64,000 nucleotides of DNA from Streptomyces yatensis (GTDB lineage Bacteria > Actinomycetota > Actinomycetes > Streptomycetales > Streptomycetaceae): contig NZ_CP072941.1 in assembly GCF_018069625.1 (NCBI RefSeq), positions 248,001 to 312,000 on the forward strand. The letters run 5' to 3'. The notes under the pieces were generated by a model. The model was given only the letters and a program-made list of their open reading frames with translations. It ran no database searches and was not told the DNA's origin. Positions 17,410 through 25,521 of this stretch are shown here, piece after piece. Both the position numbers and the translations under genes were made by a program. Each line of letters opens with the position of its first letter. The first letter of the stretch is position 1.

Positions 17410-18434
17410 GCCAGCTCCTTCTTCGCCCGGGCCAGGAAACCCTCCAACGACGGGTCCCAGGCCGCCTCCGCGCCGGTCGTCACGAGAAACGTGTCGACTC
17501 CGAGCTCCCGGTACCGGCCGAGGGTGTCCAGGATGCGCTCCTCCGTGCCGACCAGCGCCTGGGAGTTGGCGAAGCCGCCCAGGAGCTTGGTCAGCCCGGT
17601 CCAGAAGCAGTCGTCGTGCAACTCGTGGTCGGTGAGCGCTAGCGCCCGTTGCCGCCCGACGGAGGTGTCGGTCGACGACGAGCGCAGGAAGGTCGACGTT
17701 CCGGCGGCCTCGGCGATCTCCCGCTCCACGGCACGGGCCCGGGCCCAGGCGTCGTCGTCGGTGTCACCGATGAACAGGCGCAGGCTCAGCGAGAACCGCA
17801 TCGGGCGGCCATAGCTCTGGGCCGCCGCGGTGACCTGGTCGACGCGTTCCTTCGTGCCGGCGAACGGTTCCCCCCACAGCATGTACAGGTCGGCGTGGCG
17901 GGCGCCGAAGTCCACGGCGTCGGCGCTCTCGCCCCCCATGAAGATCGGCACCTGGCCCTGCACCGGCTTGGTCTGCAGCTTCACCGCCTCGGCCGTGTAG
18001 TACTCGCCGTGGTGGTCGAAGGGCTCGGTTTCGGTCCAGGCGCGGCGCACGAGGTCGAGGTACTCGACCGCCCGCCGGTACCGTGCGGCCTTGGGCAGGT
18101 CGTCCGACTCACGGCGCAGGTCCTTGTCCGAGCCGCCGACGACCACGTTGACGGCGAGCCGGCCGCGGGCCAGCACGTCGAGGGTGGCGAAGTAGCGCGC
18201 GGCGGCCACCGGCGCCATGACCCCGGGGCGGTGCGCGACGATGGGTGAGAACTTCTCCGACGCCGCGAGCGCGAACGGTGCGGTGGCGTGGTTGTGCGGC
18301 CAGGTGGAGGAGTATCCGAGGAGGACCCGGTCAATGGCGTTCGAGCGGTCCAGTTCCTTGATCCTGGAGATCATTCGGTCCGGATCGGTTTCACCGGCCT
18401 GGAGGGGCTGCAGCCCCGTGAAGAATTCGATCAC
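17406..18434 (-). CDS. LLM-class flavin-dependent oxidoreductase (SsuD-like)
   Basis: A 342-residue FMN-dependent enzyme of the bacterial luciferase superfamily, alkanesulfonate-monooxygenase-like. Family features include DRVLLGYSSTWPHNHA, a His-rich strand, VAHRPGVMAP, RGRLAVNVVVGGSD and VPIFMGGES. The GTG at 18434 begins where family similarity begins, but its ribosome-binding site is weak. An in-frame GTG at 18572 would add 46 unconserved residues and overlap the upstream gene. Such monooxygenases need a separate flavin reductase. The only one nearby, at 12801-13115, is broken. It probably hydroxylates or desulfonates a pathway intermediate. Confidence 0.87.
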   Translation of the reverse strand: MIEFFTGLQPLQAGETDPDRMISRIKELDRSNAIDRVLLGYSSTWPHNHATAPFALAASEKFSPIVAHRPGVMAPVAAARYFATLDVLARGRLAVNVVVGGSDKDLRRESDDLPKAARYRRAVEYLDLVRRAWTETEPFDHHGEYYTAEAVKLQTKPVQGQVPIFMGGESADAVDFGARHADLYMLWGEPFAGTKERVDQVTAAAQSYGRPMRFSLSLRLFIGDTDDDAWARARAVEREIAEAAGTSTFLRSSSTDTSVGRQRALALTDHELHDDCFWTGLTKLLGGFANSQALVGTEERILDTLGRYRELGVDTFLVTTGAEAAWDPSLEGFLARAKKELA

Positions 18435-18577
18435 GGCTTGCTCAGCTTTCTGCGTGGACTCCGGTACGGGAGCGGGGCCGGGGGCGAGCCAGGTCTCGTG
18501 CCGGGCGAAAGGGTGCGGCCGGTGTGTCCGCGGTTCGGCCCGGGCGGTGGCCGACTCCGAGACGGCGAGCACCGTCC

Positions 18578-19569
18578 TCAGATGCCTGCGGCCTCCCGGC
18601 GCAAGGCCGTGACCACCGCTTCGGGTACGTCGATGGTGCCGCGCCGGAGCGTCTCGTCCCGGCAGTTCACCGAGCGGTCGAACGGCACCCGGACCGGACT
18701 GCCACCCTCGACGGGACGAGTGGCGCGGGCCGATTCGGCGAAGGCCGCGACCCGTCGACGGTAGTCGTCCGCGTCGGTGAGCACACCGGGGTCGAACAGC
18801 GCGATGAAGAAGCCGCATTCCGAAACACCGGACGGATCAGCGGCGGCGCCTGACATCATGCCGAGCAGCTGGACGACCAGGGCGAGCCCCGAGCCCTTGT
18901 GGCCGCCCCACACCCCGAACGCGCCCTCCAGCGCGGCGGCCGGGTCGAGCGTCGGGGCTCCGGCCGCGTCGTAGGCATGGCCGGAAGCGAGCTTCTCCCC
19001 GAGCCGCGCCTTCAGCTTCGCCTCCCCGTGCATCACGGTGGAGGTGCCGATGTCCCAGATGACGGGAGCCGGGGTGGCCGGGAAGCCGAAGGCGATCGGG
19101 TTGGTGCCGAACCGGCCCTCGTGCCGCCGTGCGGGGCCACCACCGCGGGCCCGCTGCCCGCGATCATCCCGGCGAGGCCGGCTGCCGCGGCCTTTTCGAG
19201 GTAGTACGAGAACATCCCGATGTACCAGGTGTTACGTGCGCCGACGACCGCGACTCCCTGGGCGTGGGCCTTCGCCACGGCAAGCTCCAGTGCGTGCCTG
19301 CCGACGAGGTAGCCCACCTGGTCGCCGCCGTCCATGGTGGCGGACACCGGCGTCTGGGCCACGGTCCGGATCGGCTGCGGCGGCGTCTCGGTTGCGTGGC
19401 GTCGCTCCGCTATGGACAGCGCGCGGGCGAGCCCGCCGAAGGACAGCCCGCGTAGTTCGCAGTCGAGCAGGTGGTCGGCGATGGTCTCGACGTCGGTGGC
19501 GGAATAACCGCATGTGGTCAGCACGGCCGCGACGAGTGCGCGGGCGTCGGGAAGGGACAGAGTCGTCAT
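18578..19569 (-). pseudogene. Ldh_2-family malate/L-lactate dehydrogenase, frameshifted
   Basis: The gene starts at the ATG at 19569 and encodes an NAD(P)-dependent 2-hydroxyacid dehydrogenase of the Ldh_2/malate dehydrogenase type. About 150 residues are in frame as far as PAVVAPHGGT. The expected continuation, RFGTNPIAFGFPATPAPVI, lies in another frame, which then runs intact to the stop at 18578 (including GGHKGSGLALVVQLLGMM). One base is missing at about 19120. Apart from this the protein is complete, about 330 residues. It may be a fresh pseudogene or a sequencing error. If intact, it would oxidise a 2-hydroxyacid made in the pathway of the downstream genes. Confidence 0.82.
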
Positions 19570-19611
19570 TGACCGACCTTCGCGATGAGGGAACCTGAAA
19601 TTCGCCCGTCG

Positions 19612-19661
19612 GTAAGCATGCTTACACAATATAAGCGAGCGAAGTCGAATACAAGCATGCT
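19612..19661. promoter_or_regulatory. two AGCATGCT operator-like palindromes upstream of the Ldh_2 gene
   Basis: A perfect 14-base palindrome (GTAAGCATGCTTAC, 19612-19625) and a second copy of its core AGCATGCT (19654-19661) lie 39 bases apart, centre to centre. The interval is AT-rich and sits directly upstream of the first gene of the Ldh_2-LLM-ligase-lyase-FAD series. The paired arrangement suggests a dimeric repressor (GntR-, MarR- or TetR-like) binding two sites. No gene for it is adjacent. Confidence 0.6.
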
Positions 19662-19810
19662 GATAGTGCTGGCTCAGGTGGGTTCGCGCCGGCGCGGGGG
19701 TGGGCACCCCGGTCCCCACGGTGCGGCGAGACCGGACAGCGCTCGTCTGCCCGGTCTCGCCACCCTCGGCTCCGGGCCTGGGGCACTGACCGGCAGGCCC
19801 CGGAGCGAGG

Positions 19811-20209
19811 TCACATCACGGCGTCGGTCTCCAGCGGTCCCGCGGTGACGCGGAGTGTCCGGACGCGGACCGGCTCTTCCTGGTCGAGGTAGAAGATGTG
19901 CATGAACGGAGCCCGCACCACCTGGCCCGGATCGCTCTTCTTCGCCATCGTCGCCTCGCCGCGCAGCAGGCGGACGCCCTCGTCCGCGGACCAGAACTCC
20001 AGGACCTCGTGGGTGATGATCAGCGGCTCGTCGATCTTGACGAAGAACGCCTTGATGGCATCGACGCCGTGGAGGTGTGCGGTGCCGAAGAACATGTCGG
20101 TGTCCTCGGTCAGCGGCGCGAAGCCCTCGCCGAACTCCAGGGTGTCGATGGCATCCATGAACTTCAGGACCCAGCCGGGCACGGCCGTCGCCCGTGCGTT
20201 GCTTTCCAT
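19811..20209 (-). CDS. NTF2-like/SnoaL-fold protein
   Basis: A 132-residue protein with the cone-like NTF2 fold pattern: WVLKFMDAIDTLEFGEGFAP, then FFGTAHLHGVDAIKAFF, then paired strands ending in HIFYLDQEEPVRVRTLRV. The ATG at 20209 has GGAGG six bases upstream and lies 14 bases after the hydrolase stop, so the two genes form an operon. Proteins of this fold act as isomerases, cyclases, lyases or non-catalytic binding partners in aromatic and polyketide chemistry. No specific catalytic pair can be named. Confidence 0.75.
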   Translation of the reverse strand: MESNARATAVPGWVLKFMDAIDTLEFGEGFAPLTEDTDMFFGTAHLHGVDAIKAFFVKIDEPLIITHEVLEFWSADEGVRLLRGEATMAKKSDPGQVVRAPFMHIFYLDQEEPVRVRTLRVTAGPLETDAVM

Positions 20210-20223
20210 GGGTGACCTCCCGA

Positions 20224-21072
20224 TCAGACCGTGGCGGGCAGGGTGGCGAGGAAGCCGTCGATCTCGGCGTTGACACCCTCGGGGTTCTCGCGGGCTGCGA
20301 GGTGGGCGGTGTGCAGGAGCACACGGAAGGTGCTGCCCTCGATGGCGTCCGCCATCTTCCGCACCACGTGCACGGGGAACTGGCTGTCCTCCTCGCCGGC
20401 GATGATCAGGACGGGCACGTCCCTGATGGTGTTCAGGCGGCGGTGCTCGTCCTTGCGGCCTATGAGGATGCTGCGCAGCGCCCACGCCACCGACTTCGGG
20501 TCGTCGCGCAGCACGAACTTGGTGAACTCGGTGAACTCGGGGTTGGTGGCCTCGGCGGTGGGGCCGGCGAAGGCGGCGCGGGCGGCCTTGGCGGCCAGCG
20601 GCGGCATCTTCGAGTGCAGCGAGAGGAACGTGGACAGCGCGGTGGCCCAGACGCTCTCGACGGTCGTGGGCAGGGAGGCGGTGCAGTTGATGCCGATCGC
20701 CGCCGCGGTCCGCTGCGGGTAGTAGGCCGGGAAGACCCCGGCGAGCATGCCGCCCCAGCTGTTGCCCACCAGGATGCACTTGTCGATGCCGAGCGCGTCG
20801 AGGATCTCGACGAGCGCGTCGGAGCAGTCCTCGAGATCGATGATCTTTCGCAGCGCGTCGGACCTGCCGTGTCCGGGGCTGTCGATGAGCACGACGCGGT
20901 GGGTCGGGGCGAAGTGCTCGTACTGGTACTGCCACATGGTGCCGTCCATCATCAGGCTCGGCCAGCACACCATGGCGGGGCCGTCGGAACGGCCGCCGAC
21001 GCGCACGTTGATCAGACCCAGTGAGGTGGGGATCAGCTTCTCGGTAACCCCTTCGAGCCAATTCGTCGTCAT
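20224..21072 (-). CDS. alpha/beta hydrolase (enol-lactonase/C-C hydrolase type)
   Basis: A 282-residue serine hydrolase. The nucleophile elbow is GNSWGG (Ser105), the acid lies in IIAGEEDSQFP and the histidine in LLHTAHLA. The oxyanion region reads WPSLMMDGTMW. The closest families are 3-oxoadipate enol-lactonases and meta-cleavage product hydrolases, which fits a catabolic setting. It is the first gene of an operon with the NTF2-like protein. A long palindrome lies in the 147-base gap before it, probably bound by the HxlR regulator encoded just upstream on the same strand. Confidence 0.87.
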   Translation of the reverse strand: MTTNWLEGVTEKLIPTSLGLINVRVGGRSDGPAMVCWPSLMMDGTMWQYQYEHFAPTHRVVLIDSPGHGRSDALRKIIDLEDCSDALVEILDALGIDKCILVGNSWGGMLAGVFPAYYPQRTAAAIGINCTASLPTTVESVWATALSTFLSLHSKMPPLAAKAARAAFAGPTAEATNPEFTEFTKFVLRDDPKSVAWALRSILIGRKDEHRRLNTIRDVPVLIIAGEEDSQFPVHVVRKMADAIEGSTFRVLLHTAHLAARENPEGVNAEIDGFLATLPATV

Positions 21073-21106
21073 GATCGGTCCTCCATGACCAAGGAGACGT
21101 TCGATT

Positions 21107-21145
21107 ACTAGTAGCGTAACGCTACTAGTTCCAAAACGCTACTAG
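21107..21145. promoter_or_regulatory. 23-base palindrome plus a third half-site, probable HxlR operator
   Basis: Positions 21107-21129 form a palindrome with ten-base arms (ACTAGTAGCG and its complement) around a TAA centre. The right arm is repeated as ACGCTACTAG at 21136-21145. The site lies between the HxlR stop and the hydrolase start. Related half-sites (AGTAGT, TTACTAG) occur upstream of the HxlR gene itself near 21731-21753, suggesting autoregulation. Confidence 0.65.
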
Positions 21146-21219
21146 CCCTGCTCCCTTTCGGACCGAGGTGATCAGTGGGAGCTCGAACCGTCACAGCCCG
21201 GCGCCGCGGCAGCCGATCC

Positions 21220-21687
21220 CTATCGCTGACCGGCACCGCCTTCCTCGGGGGACGCCGGTCGCAGGGTCGAGGCCTCGACCGGCTGATGGCAGCTGCTGCA
21301 CGCCAGGTACGGACTGGTCGGGTTCCCGCACGTCGTGTGCATCAGCGGGTGTTGCGTGACGTCGGTATCGGTCGCATAGGTTTCGGCCCACCTCGTGATG
21401 GCCGCGATGGCGGGGACGACAAGCTCGCGGGCGCTGTCGGTGAGCTGGTACTCGTACCACGGCTTGTCGGAGCGGTAGGCGCGCTTGGTGAGCAGACCCA
21501 GCTCCGTCAGGCTGTTGAGCCGCGCGGTGAGGATGTTCGCCGAGATACCCAGAGCCCGCTTGAGCTCACCGAAGCGACCGACCCCGAAGAACACCTCCCG
21601 CAGGATCTGGTAGTTCCAGCGCTCGGAGATCGCGGCCAGGAACTCCTGTCCGTGCTGGAAGGTGACGTGACTCCCCTGGTCAGACAC
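21220..21687 (-). CDS. HxlR-family transcriptional regulator
   Basis: A 155-residue winged-helix regulator of the HxlR/MarR-like type. The DNA-binding part contains ISERWNYQILREVFFGVGRF, RALGISANILTARLNSL and the wing region with YEYQLTDSARELV. A C-terminal Cys pair (YLACSSCHQP) with another upstream Cys may bind metal or sense redox state. The gene precedes the hydrolase/NTF2-like operon on the same strand. The strong palindrome after its stop and the degenerate half-sites before its start are its likely targets. Confidence 0.88.
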   Translation of the reverse strand: MSDQGSHVTFQHGQEFLAAISERWNYQILREVFFGVGRFGELKRALGISANILTARLNSLTELGLLTKRAYRSDKPWYEYQLTDSARELVVPAIAAITRWAETYATDTDVTQHPLMHTTCGNPTSPYLACSSCHQPVEASTLRPASPEEGGAGQR

Positions 21688-22223
21688 GGCTTCTCCTCCC
21701 CGGTGATCCCGGTGGTAGTTTTAAGTCAAAAGTAGTCCCGCAATGTTACTAGCCGAGATCCCCGCTCCTGCGCGGCCTCGACCGCTTTCGGTGTCTCCTC
21801 ATCCCCCAGTGCTCACAACAGGTCGAGGGTCGACTGTGGGCGGAAGACCAGGTCGGCACCGGCGACCTTCACCTGACGGCCGAGGCACGCGGCCGAAGGC
21901 GTCTTCCCTGCTGCCGGCTCAAAAGAGGAGCCGAGCTGGCGCCCCCAGGAGCCGGCCAGCGTGCCACGACCACGACTCGGTCCACCTGCTGCACACCCCG
22001 CTCGAGGCACGAATCGGCTGCCTACACAACCCCCTGGTCACAGCCGCCTCCTCCGTCGACCGTGGTCTGAACGGCACCCGAGCCGCGCAGCTCACCCTCG
22101 CCGCGTGGGGTAGCACCCGCCGCATCCGGCGACGACGGGAACAAGGCGAGGACGCCGCTCTGCCACCGGGAACCGTACTGGGTCGGGAACCCCGAGGGGC
22201 CCCGCCCTGGGGCTACCCGACCA
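21688..22223. other. intergenic region without a supported gene
   Basis: This 536-base stretch between the HxlR start and the GlxA-like stop contains no convincing gene. A minus-strand frame ending at 21813 finishes with VKVAGADLVFRPQSTLDLL, which looks like the natural end of some protein, but nothing upstream of it is recognisable. It may be a relic. The first 70 bases next to the HxlR gene probably hold its promoter and operator. Confidence 0.45.
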
Positions 22224-23174
22224 TCAGGTTTGACTGAAGGTGCGTCGGTAGGCGCCGGGTGTGGTGCCCAGATGCGCTCGGAAGCGGCGGCGCAGGTTGA
22301 CCGCCGAGGTGAGTCCGACGCGGGTGGCGATGGCCTCGACCGGCAGGTCGGTCTGTTCCAGCAGTACCCGTGCCGCGTCGATGCGCTTGCCGAGCAGCCA
22401 CTGTCCCGGGCTGGTGCCGAGCTGTTCGGCGAACCGCCGGGCGAGGGTGCGGCCGGAAAGCCCGGCGTGTTCGGCGAGGTGGGCGAGGGTCAGTCGGGTG
22501 TCGAGCCGGGAGGTGGCCCACTCCATCACGGGCGCCAGTGACTGGTCCGCCTTGGCCGGTGCGGGCTGTGCGGCGTACTGAAGTTGGCTGCCCTCCCGGT
22601 GCGGCGGCAGGACCATGTTCCGGGCGATCTGGGTGGCGTATGCCGCGCCGTGGTCGGAACGTACCAGGTGAAGGCACAGGTCGATGCCCGCGCCGGTTCC
22701 GGCGCTGGTCGCCACGTCGCCGTGGTCCACGAAGAGCACGTCCTGGTCCATCCGCACCTCGGGAAAGGCGGCGGCGAGTCGGGCCGTGTCGCGCCAGTGG
22801 GTGGTGGCGCGGCGGCCATCCAGCAGTCCGGCCTGGGCGAGGACGAACGCCCCGGTGCAGATGGCGACGATCCTCGCCCCGCGCCGGTGGGCAGCCCGCA
22901 GCGCCGCGGTGACGGTCGAGGGCACGGGTGTGCCGGGCGGCTGCCAGCCGGGGACAACCACGGTGTCCGCCTGCTCCAGGGCCTCCAGCCCGGCGTCGAC
23001 GAGCATCGCGTAGCCGGCGGTGGTCTGCAGAGGGCCGGGGTGCTCGGCGCAGATCCGGAAGCTGTAGCGGGGCGGTTCGTCCTGCGGGACGGTGCCGAAG
23101 ACCTCGGTGGCGCAGGCGAGCTCGAAGGGTGACTGAGGCGGGTTGAGCAGGGCCACCACCCGATGAAGGCTCAT
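22224..23174 (-). CDS. GlxA-family regulator (DJ-1/PfpI domain plus AraC helix-turn-helix)
   Basis: A 316-residue activator with an N-terminal DJ-1/PfpI-like domain (about 5-170) and a C-terminal AraC DNA-binding domain (about 220-315). In the first domain the nucleophile-like Cys106 lies in IVAICTGAFVLAQAGLLDG, and the strand THWRDT is typical of the GlxA group. The second has LTLAHLAEHAGLSGRTLARR and a repeat with the family ending LGTTPGAYRRTF. The ATG at 23174 begins the conserved domain. The gene is divergent from an alpha/beta hydrolase with a 70-base shared promoter region, so the hydrolase is its likely target. Confidence 0.92.
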   Translation of the reverse strand: MSLHRVVALLNPPQSPFELACATEVFGTVPQDEPPRYSFRICAEHPGPLQTTAGYAMLVDAGLEALEQADTVVVPGWQPPGTPVPSTVTAALRAAHRRGARIVAICTGAFVLAQAGLLDGRRATTHWRDTARLAAAFPEVRMDQDVLFVDHGDVATSAGTGAGIDLCLHLVRSDHGAAYATQIARNMVLPPHREGSQLQYAAQPAPAKADQSLAPVMEWATSRLDTRLTLAHLAEHAGLSGRTLARRFAEQLGTSPGQWLLGKRIDAARVLLEQTDLPVEAIATRVGLTSAVNLRRRFRAHLGTTPGAYRRTFSQT

Positions 23175-23244
23175 GGCAGGATTATACCTGTGGGTGTCTT
23201 TCTGGACTCTCGGCCGGATGCCCCGCACAGGACACAGTGGACCC

Positions 23245-24081
23245 ATGAGCGAAACCGACGAAACGACAGTGCGGACAGTGCGGAGGACCGCAGTCCAGGT
23301 TGACGGCGAGCCGGCCAGCTACCTGACCGCAGGGCGCCAGGACGCCCCGCCCGTGCTGATGCTGCACGGCACGTACTGGAGCCGGGTCTGGCTCCCCGTA
23401 CTCGACCACCTCGCCGACGCGGGGCTGCGGCCCCTCGCGGTCGACCTCCCCGGACTGGGACGCTCAGGAGGCCGGCTCACCCCGGAAACGGCCACGGTTC
23501 CGGCCCTCGCCGACTGGGTGACGCGATTCGCCTCCGCGCTGAACCTCTCCGGCCCCATCGCCCTGGCAGGACACGACATCGGCGGCGCCATCGCCCAGCA
23601 CCTCCTTGCCCGCAACCGGCTGGACGTGTCCCGGTTCGCCTTGGTCAACTCGGTCCTTTACGACTCCTGGCCCGCGCCCCACGTCGCCCAATTCCGGGAG
23701 GGGGACACGGCCGAGGGTGTGCTCGCCGCCCGTCGGCAGGCGATTACGAGGGTGCTGGCCGGTGTCGCCACTGAGTCGTTGATCGCGGACTACGTGGATC
23801 CGTGGACCGATGAGCGGGTGCGCCGCTCCTGGACGGCCCTGGCGGGCGCGGCCGACAACCGCTACACCCTCGACCTCGTTCCCGCCCTGCAGCGGTCCAC
23901 CACACCCAAGCTGTTGATCTGGGGCGAAGAGGACCTCCACGAGAGGGTGGAATACGCCGAGCGGTTCGCCTCAGAGGTCCCCCACACCACGCTCATCCGC
24001 ATCCCGAACGCGGATCACATCCCCACGGAGAACGCCCCCGACCACATCGGCGGCGCGCTCACCGATTTCCTCACCGCGTAG
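23245..24081 (+). CDS. alpha/beta hydrolase with Asp nucleophile (dehalogenase/epoxide-hydrolase type)
   Basis: A 278-residue hydrolase whose nucleophile elbow is GHDIGG (Asp111) rather than a serine motif. This marks the haloalkane dehalogenase/epoxide hydrolase branch, where the substrate forms an aspartyl ester. The oxyanion strand is MLHGTYWSRVW, an acid lies in LLIWGEEDLH and the histidine in IPNADHIPTEN. The usual WG or HG plus Trp halide-binding pair is only partly evident, so an epoxide hydrolase or hydroxynitrile-type activity is equally possible. It is divergent from the GlxA-like regulator. No signal peptide is present. Confidence 0.83.
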   Translation: MSETDETTVRTVRRTAVQVDGEPASYLTAGRQDAPPVLMLHGTYWSRVWLPVLDHLADAGLRPLAVDLPGLGRSGGRLTPETATVPALADWVTRFASALNLSGPIALAGHDIGGAIAQHLLARNRLDVSRFALVNSVLYDSWPAPHVAQFREGDTAEGVLAARRQAITRVLAGVATESLIADYVDPWTDERVRRSWTALAGAADNRYTLDLVPALQRSTTPKLLIWGEEDLHERVEYAERFASEVPHTTLIRIPNADHIPTENAPDHIGGALTDFLTA

Positions 24082-24089
24082 GGACCATT

Positions 24090-24272
24090 ACGGCCGATCA
24101 GCTTTGAGGCCGTTGACCAGCAGGAATACGTGCCCATGATTGCGGCTCCGGTTGCATTCACCGGTCCGGTCTCCTCGACCGCTTCGCGGCGTGCGGTTTC
24201 CAGGGGGTCTTCCCCGGCGTCGGCGTTGCCTCCGGGCCACTTCGACGTGGCGCCCGGCAGCATCTTCGCCCT
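24090..24272 (-). pseudogene. NUDIX hydrolase fragment
   Basis: A short frame contains a complete NUDIX box, GGNADAGEDPLETARREAVEE followed by TG, matching GX5EX7REUXEEXGU. It also contains the preceding KMLPGATSKWPGG strand. The domain starts and ends abruptly: its N-terminal half is replaced by the end of another truncated gene at about 24272, and the sequence past the box soon loses similarity. This is a relic of a pyrophosphohydrolase. It overlaps the 3' end of the neighbouring hydrolase on the other strand only marginally. Confidence 0.6.
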
Positions 24273-24274
24273 GC

Positions 24275-24511
24275 GACCGTCACCGTCCGTCGTGTGCCGT
24301 TGACCGACAGGGAGACACGACTGGCAGGCGGCGCCTCGGCGGCCGCCTCCCCCGGGGCGGCGAGAAGGGTGCCTCCGACTACGCCACCCGCGACGGCGCC
24401 ACCACCCACAGCGGTAGTGGTGGCGATGAAGGTGCGCCGGGTCGGCGCCGGGGAGGACTCACTGGATCCGGTGGGGGGTGGCACATCGGACTCGGGCAAT
24501 TCGGTGGACAT
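24275..24511 (-). pseudogene. Tat-exported 2Fe-2S subunit (PaoA/YagT-like), N-terminal fragment only
   Basis: The first 79 residues match the start of a periplasmic-type aldehyde/xanthine dehydrogenase iron-sulfur subunit. There is a Ser/Pro-rich leader, the twin-arginine motif TRRTFIA, a Gly/Ala-rich hydrophobic stretch and then the first ferredoxin strands, SRVSLSVNGTRRTVTV. The frame then departs at about 24274, directly before the NUDIX relic, so all cysteine ligands of both 2Fe-2S clusters are missing. No flavin or molybdopterin subunit genes are nearby. It is a clear truncation produced by recombination. Confidence 0.7.
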
Positions 24512-24754
24512 ATGTACGCCTTCGCATCACGGACGGATCTGCCGCACGTCTCGGCACGGCAAGAGGCGCGGCCCATGTCGTCGCCGCACGACCTCGATGA
24601 CCGCGCATTCCGACAGCCGCGGCGGGGCACACCAGGAGCCTGGCATCACCAGCGGGGCTCGAGGCAGGGAGATTTTTGTCCCCCTCATCTCCGCCCTCTC
24701 GGGGGAAGGCGGTGGTGCGCCCCGCGCCGTGGGTTGCTGGGTTATGGTGCCCGC

Positions 24755-25387
24755 ATGAGCGGACGGTTCACCGGCTGGCCGGAGCGAGCCATGGACGTGT
24801 TGCTGCACTTGCAGGGCGAGCCATCACACATGGTGCGCGAGCAGTACCGCGCGGATCGCGAACGTCTCGTCCGGCAGCCGATGATCGCGCTGCTCAATGA
24901 CGTGGCGGACACCGATCCCCGGTACGAGGACTTCTCTGTCTGGCACTACCGCACAAACTCCTGGTGGTGGCAGCATCAGGGCGCGGTGATCCGGCTCGGC
25001 CGCAAGATCGAGATCAGCCTGCGGTTCGACCTGGACGGCCTGCGGATCCAGGGCGCCTGGTGGTATCCCGACCCCGGCCAGGTGGACACGTTTCGCAAGG
25101 CCGTCGCCGCCGAGGGAAGCGGCCGAGAACTATCCGCCATCGTCGAGGACTTGAGAAGGAAGCGCTACGAGATCTCCGGGGACGTGATGAAGCGCCCTCC
25201 ACGGGGCTATCCGTCCGACCACTCCCGCACGGACCTGCTGCGCCACCGTTCACTGATCGCTGCCCAACCCCTTGGCTGCGACGAATGGCTCCACACTCCC
25301 GAAGCGGTCGGCAAGGTCCTCGCGGCCGCCGACGACCTCGACGCCATGCTCACGTGGCTGGTCCGACACGTGAACGGCTCCGCCTGA
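24755..25387 (+). CDS. DUF2461 domain protein
   Basis: A 210-residue protein of the DUF2461/TIGR02453 family, whose function is unknown. The family's opening, a Phe/Trp-rich GRFTGWPERAMDVLLHL followed by a basic helix, is present. So are the late segments PPRGYPSDH and LLRHRSLIAAQPL, which match the conserved LKR-PRGY-DHP/LLR-KS pattern of the family. The ATG at 24755 starts the conserved region; the long upstream extension in the same frame is not conserved. The protein appears cytoplasmic. It stands alone, convergent with the next gene. Confidence 0.8.
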   Translation: MSGRFTGWPERAMDVLLHLQGEPSHMVREQYRADRERLVRQPMIALLNDVADTDPRYEDFSVWHYRTNSWWWQHQGAVIRLGRKIEISLRFDLDGLRIQGAWWYPDPGQVDTFRKAVAAEGSGRELSAIVEDLRRKRYEISGDVMKRPPRGYPSDHSRTDLLRHRSLIAAQPLGCDEWLHTPEAVGKVLAAADDLDAMLTWLVRHVNGSA

Positions 25388-25521
25388 CTCGAGAAGAACC
25401 CACTTTCGCCGAACACTTCCTCCAGCTTGATCAACTATGGCGCGCTGTTCGGCAGCAGTCGGCCGTGGCCGTCGAACCGGCGGCATGGGGATCGGTTCGC
25501 TCCTGGGTGCCGGCGGGACGA

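Noticed and set aside
15772..17814. A 680-codon plus-strand frame antisense to the acyl-CoA ligase
   Set aside because: It is the antisense shadow of a ligase with all its motifs intact.
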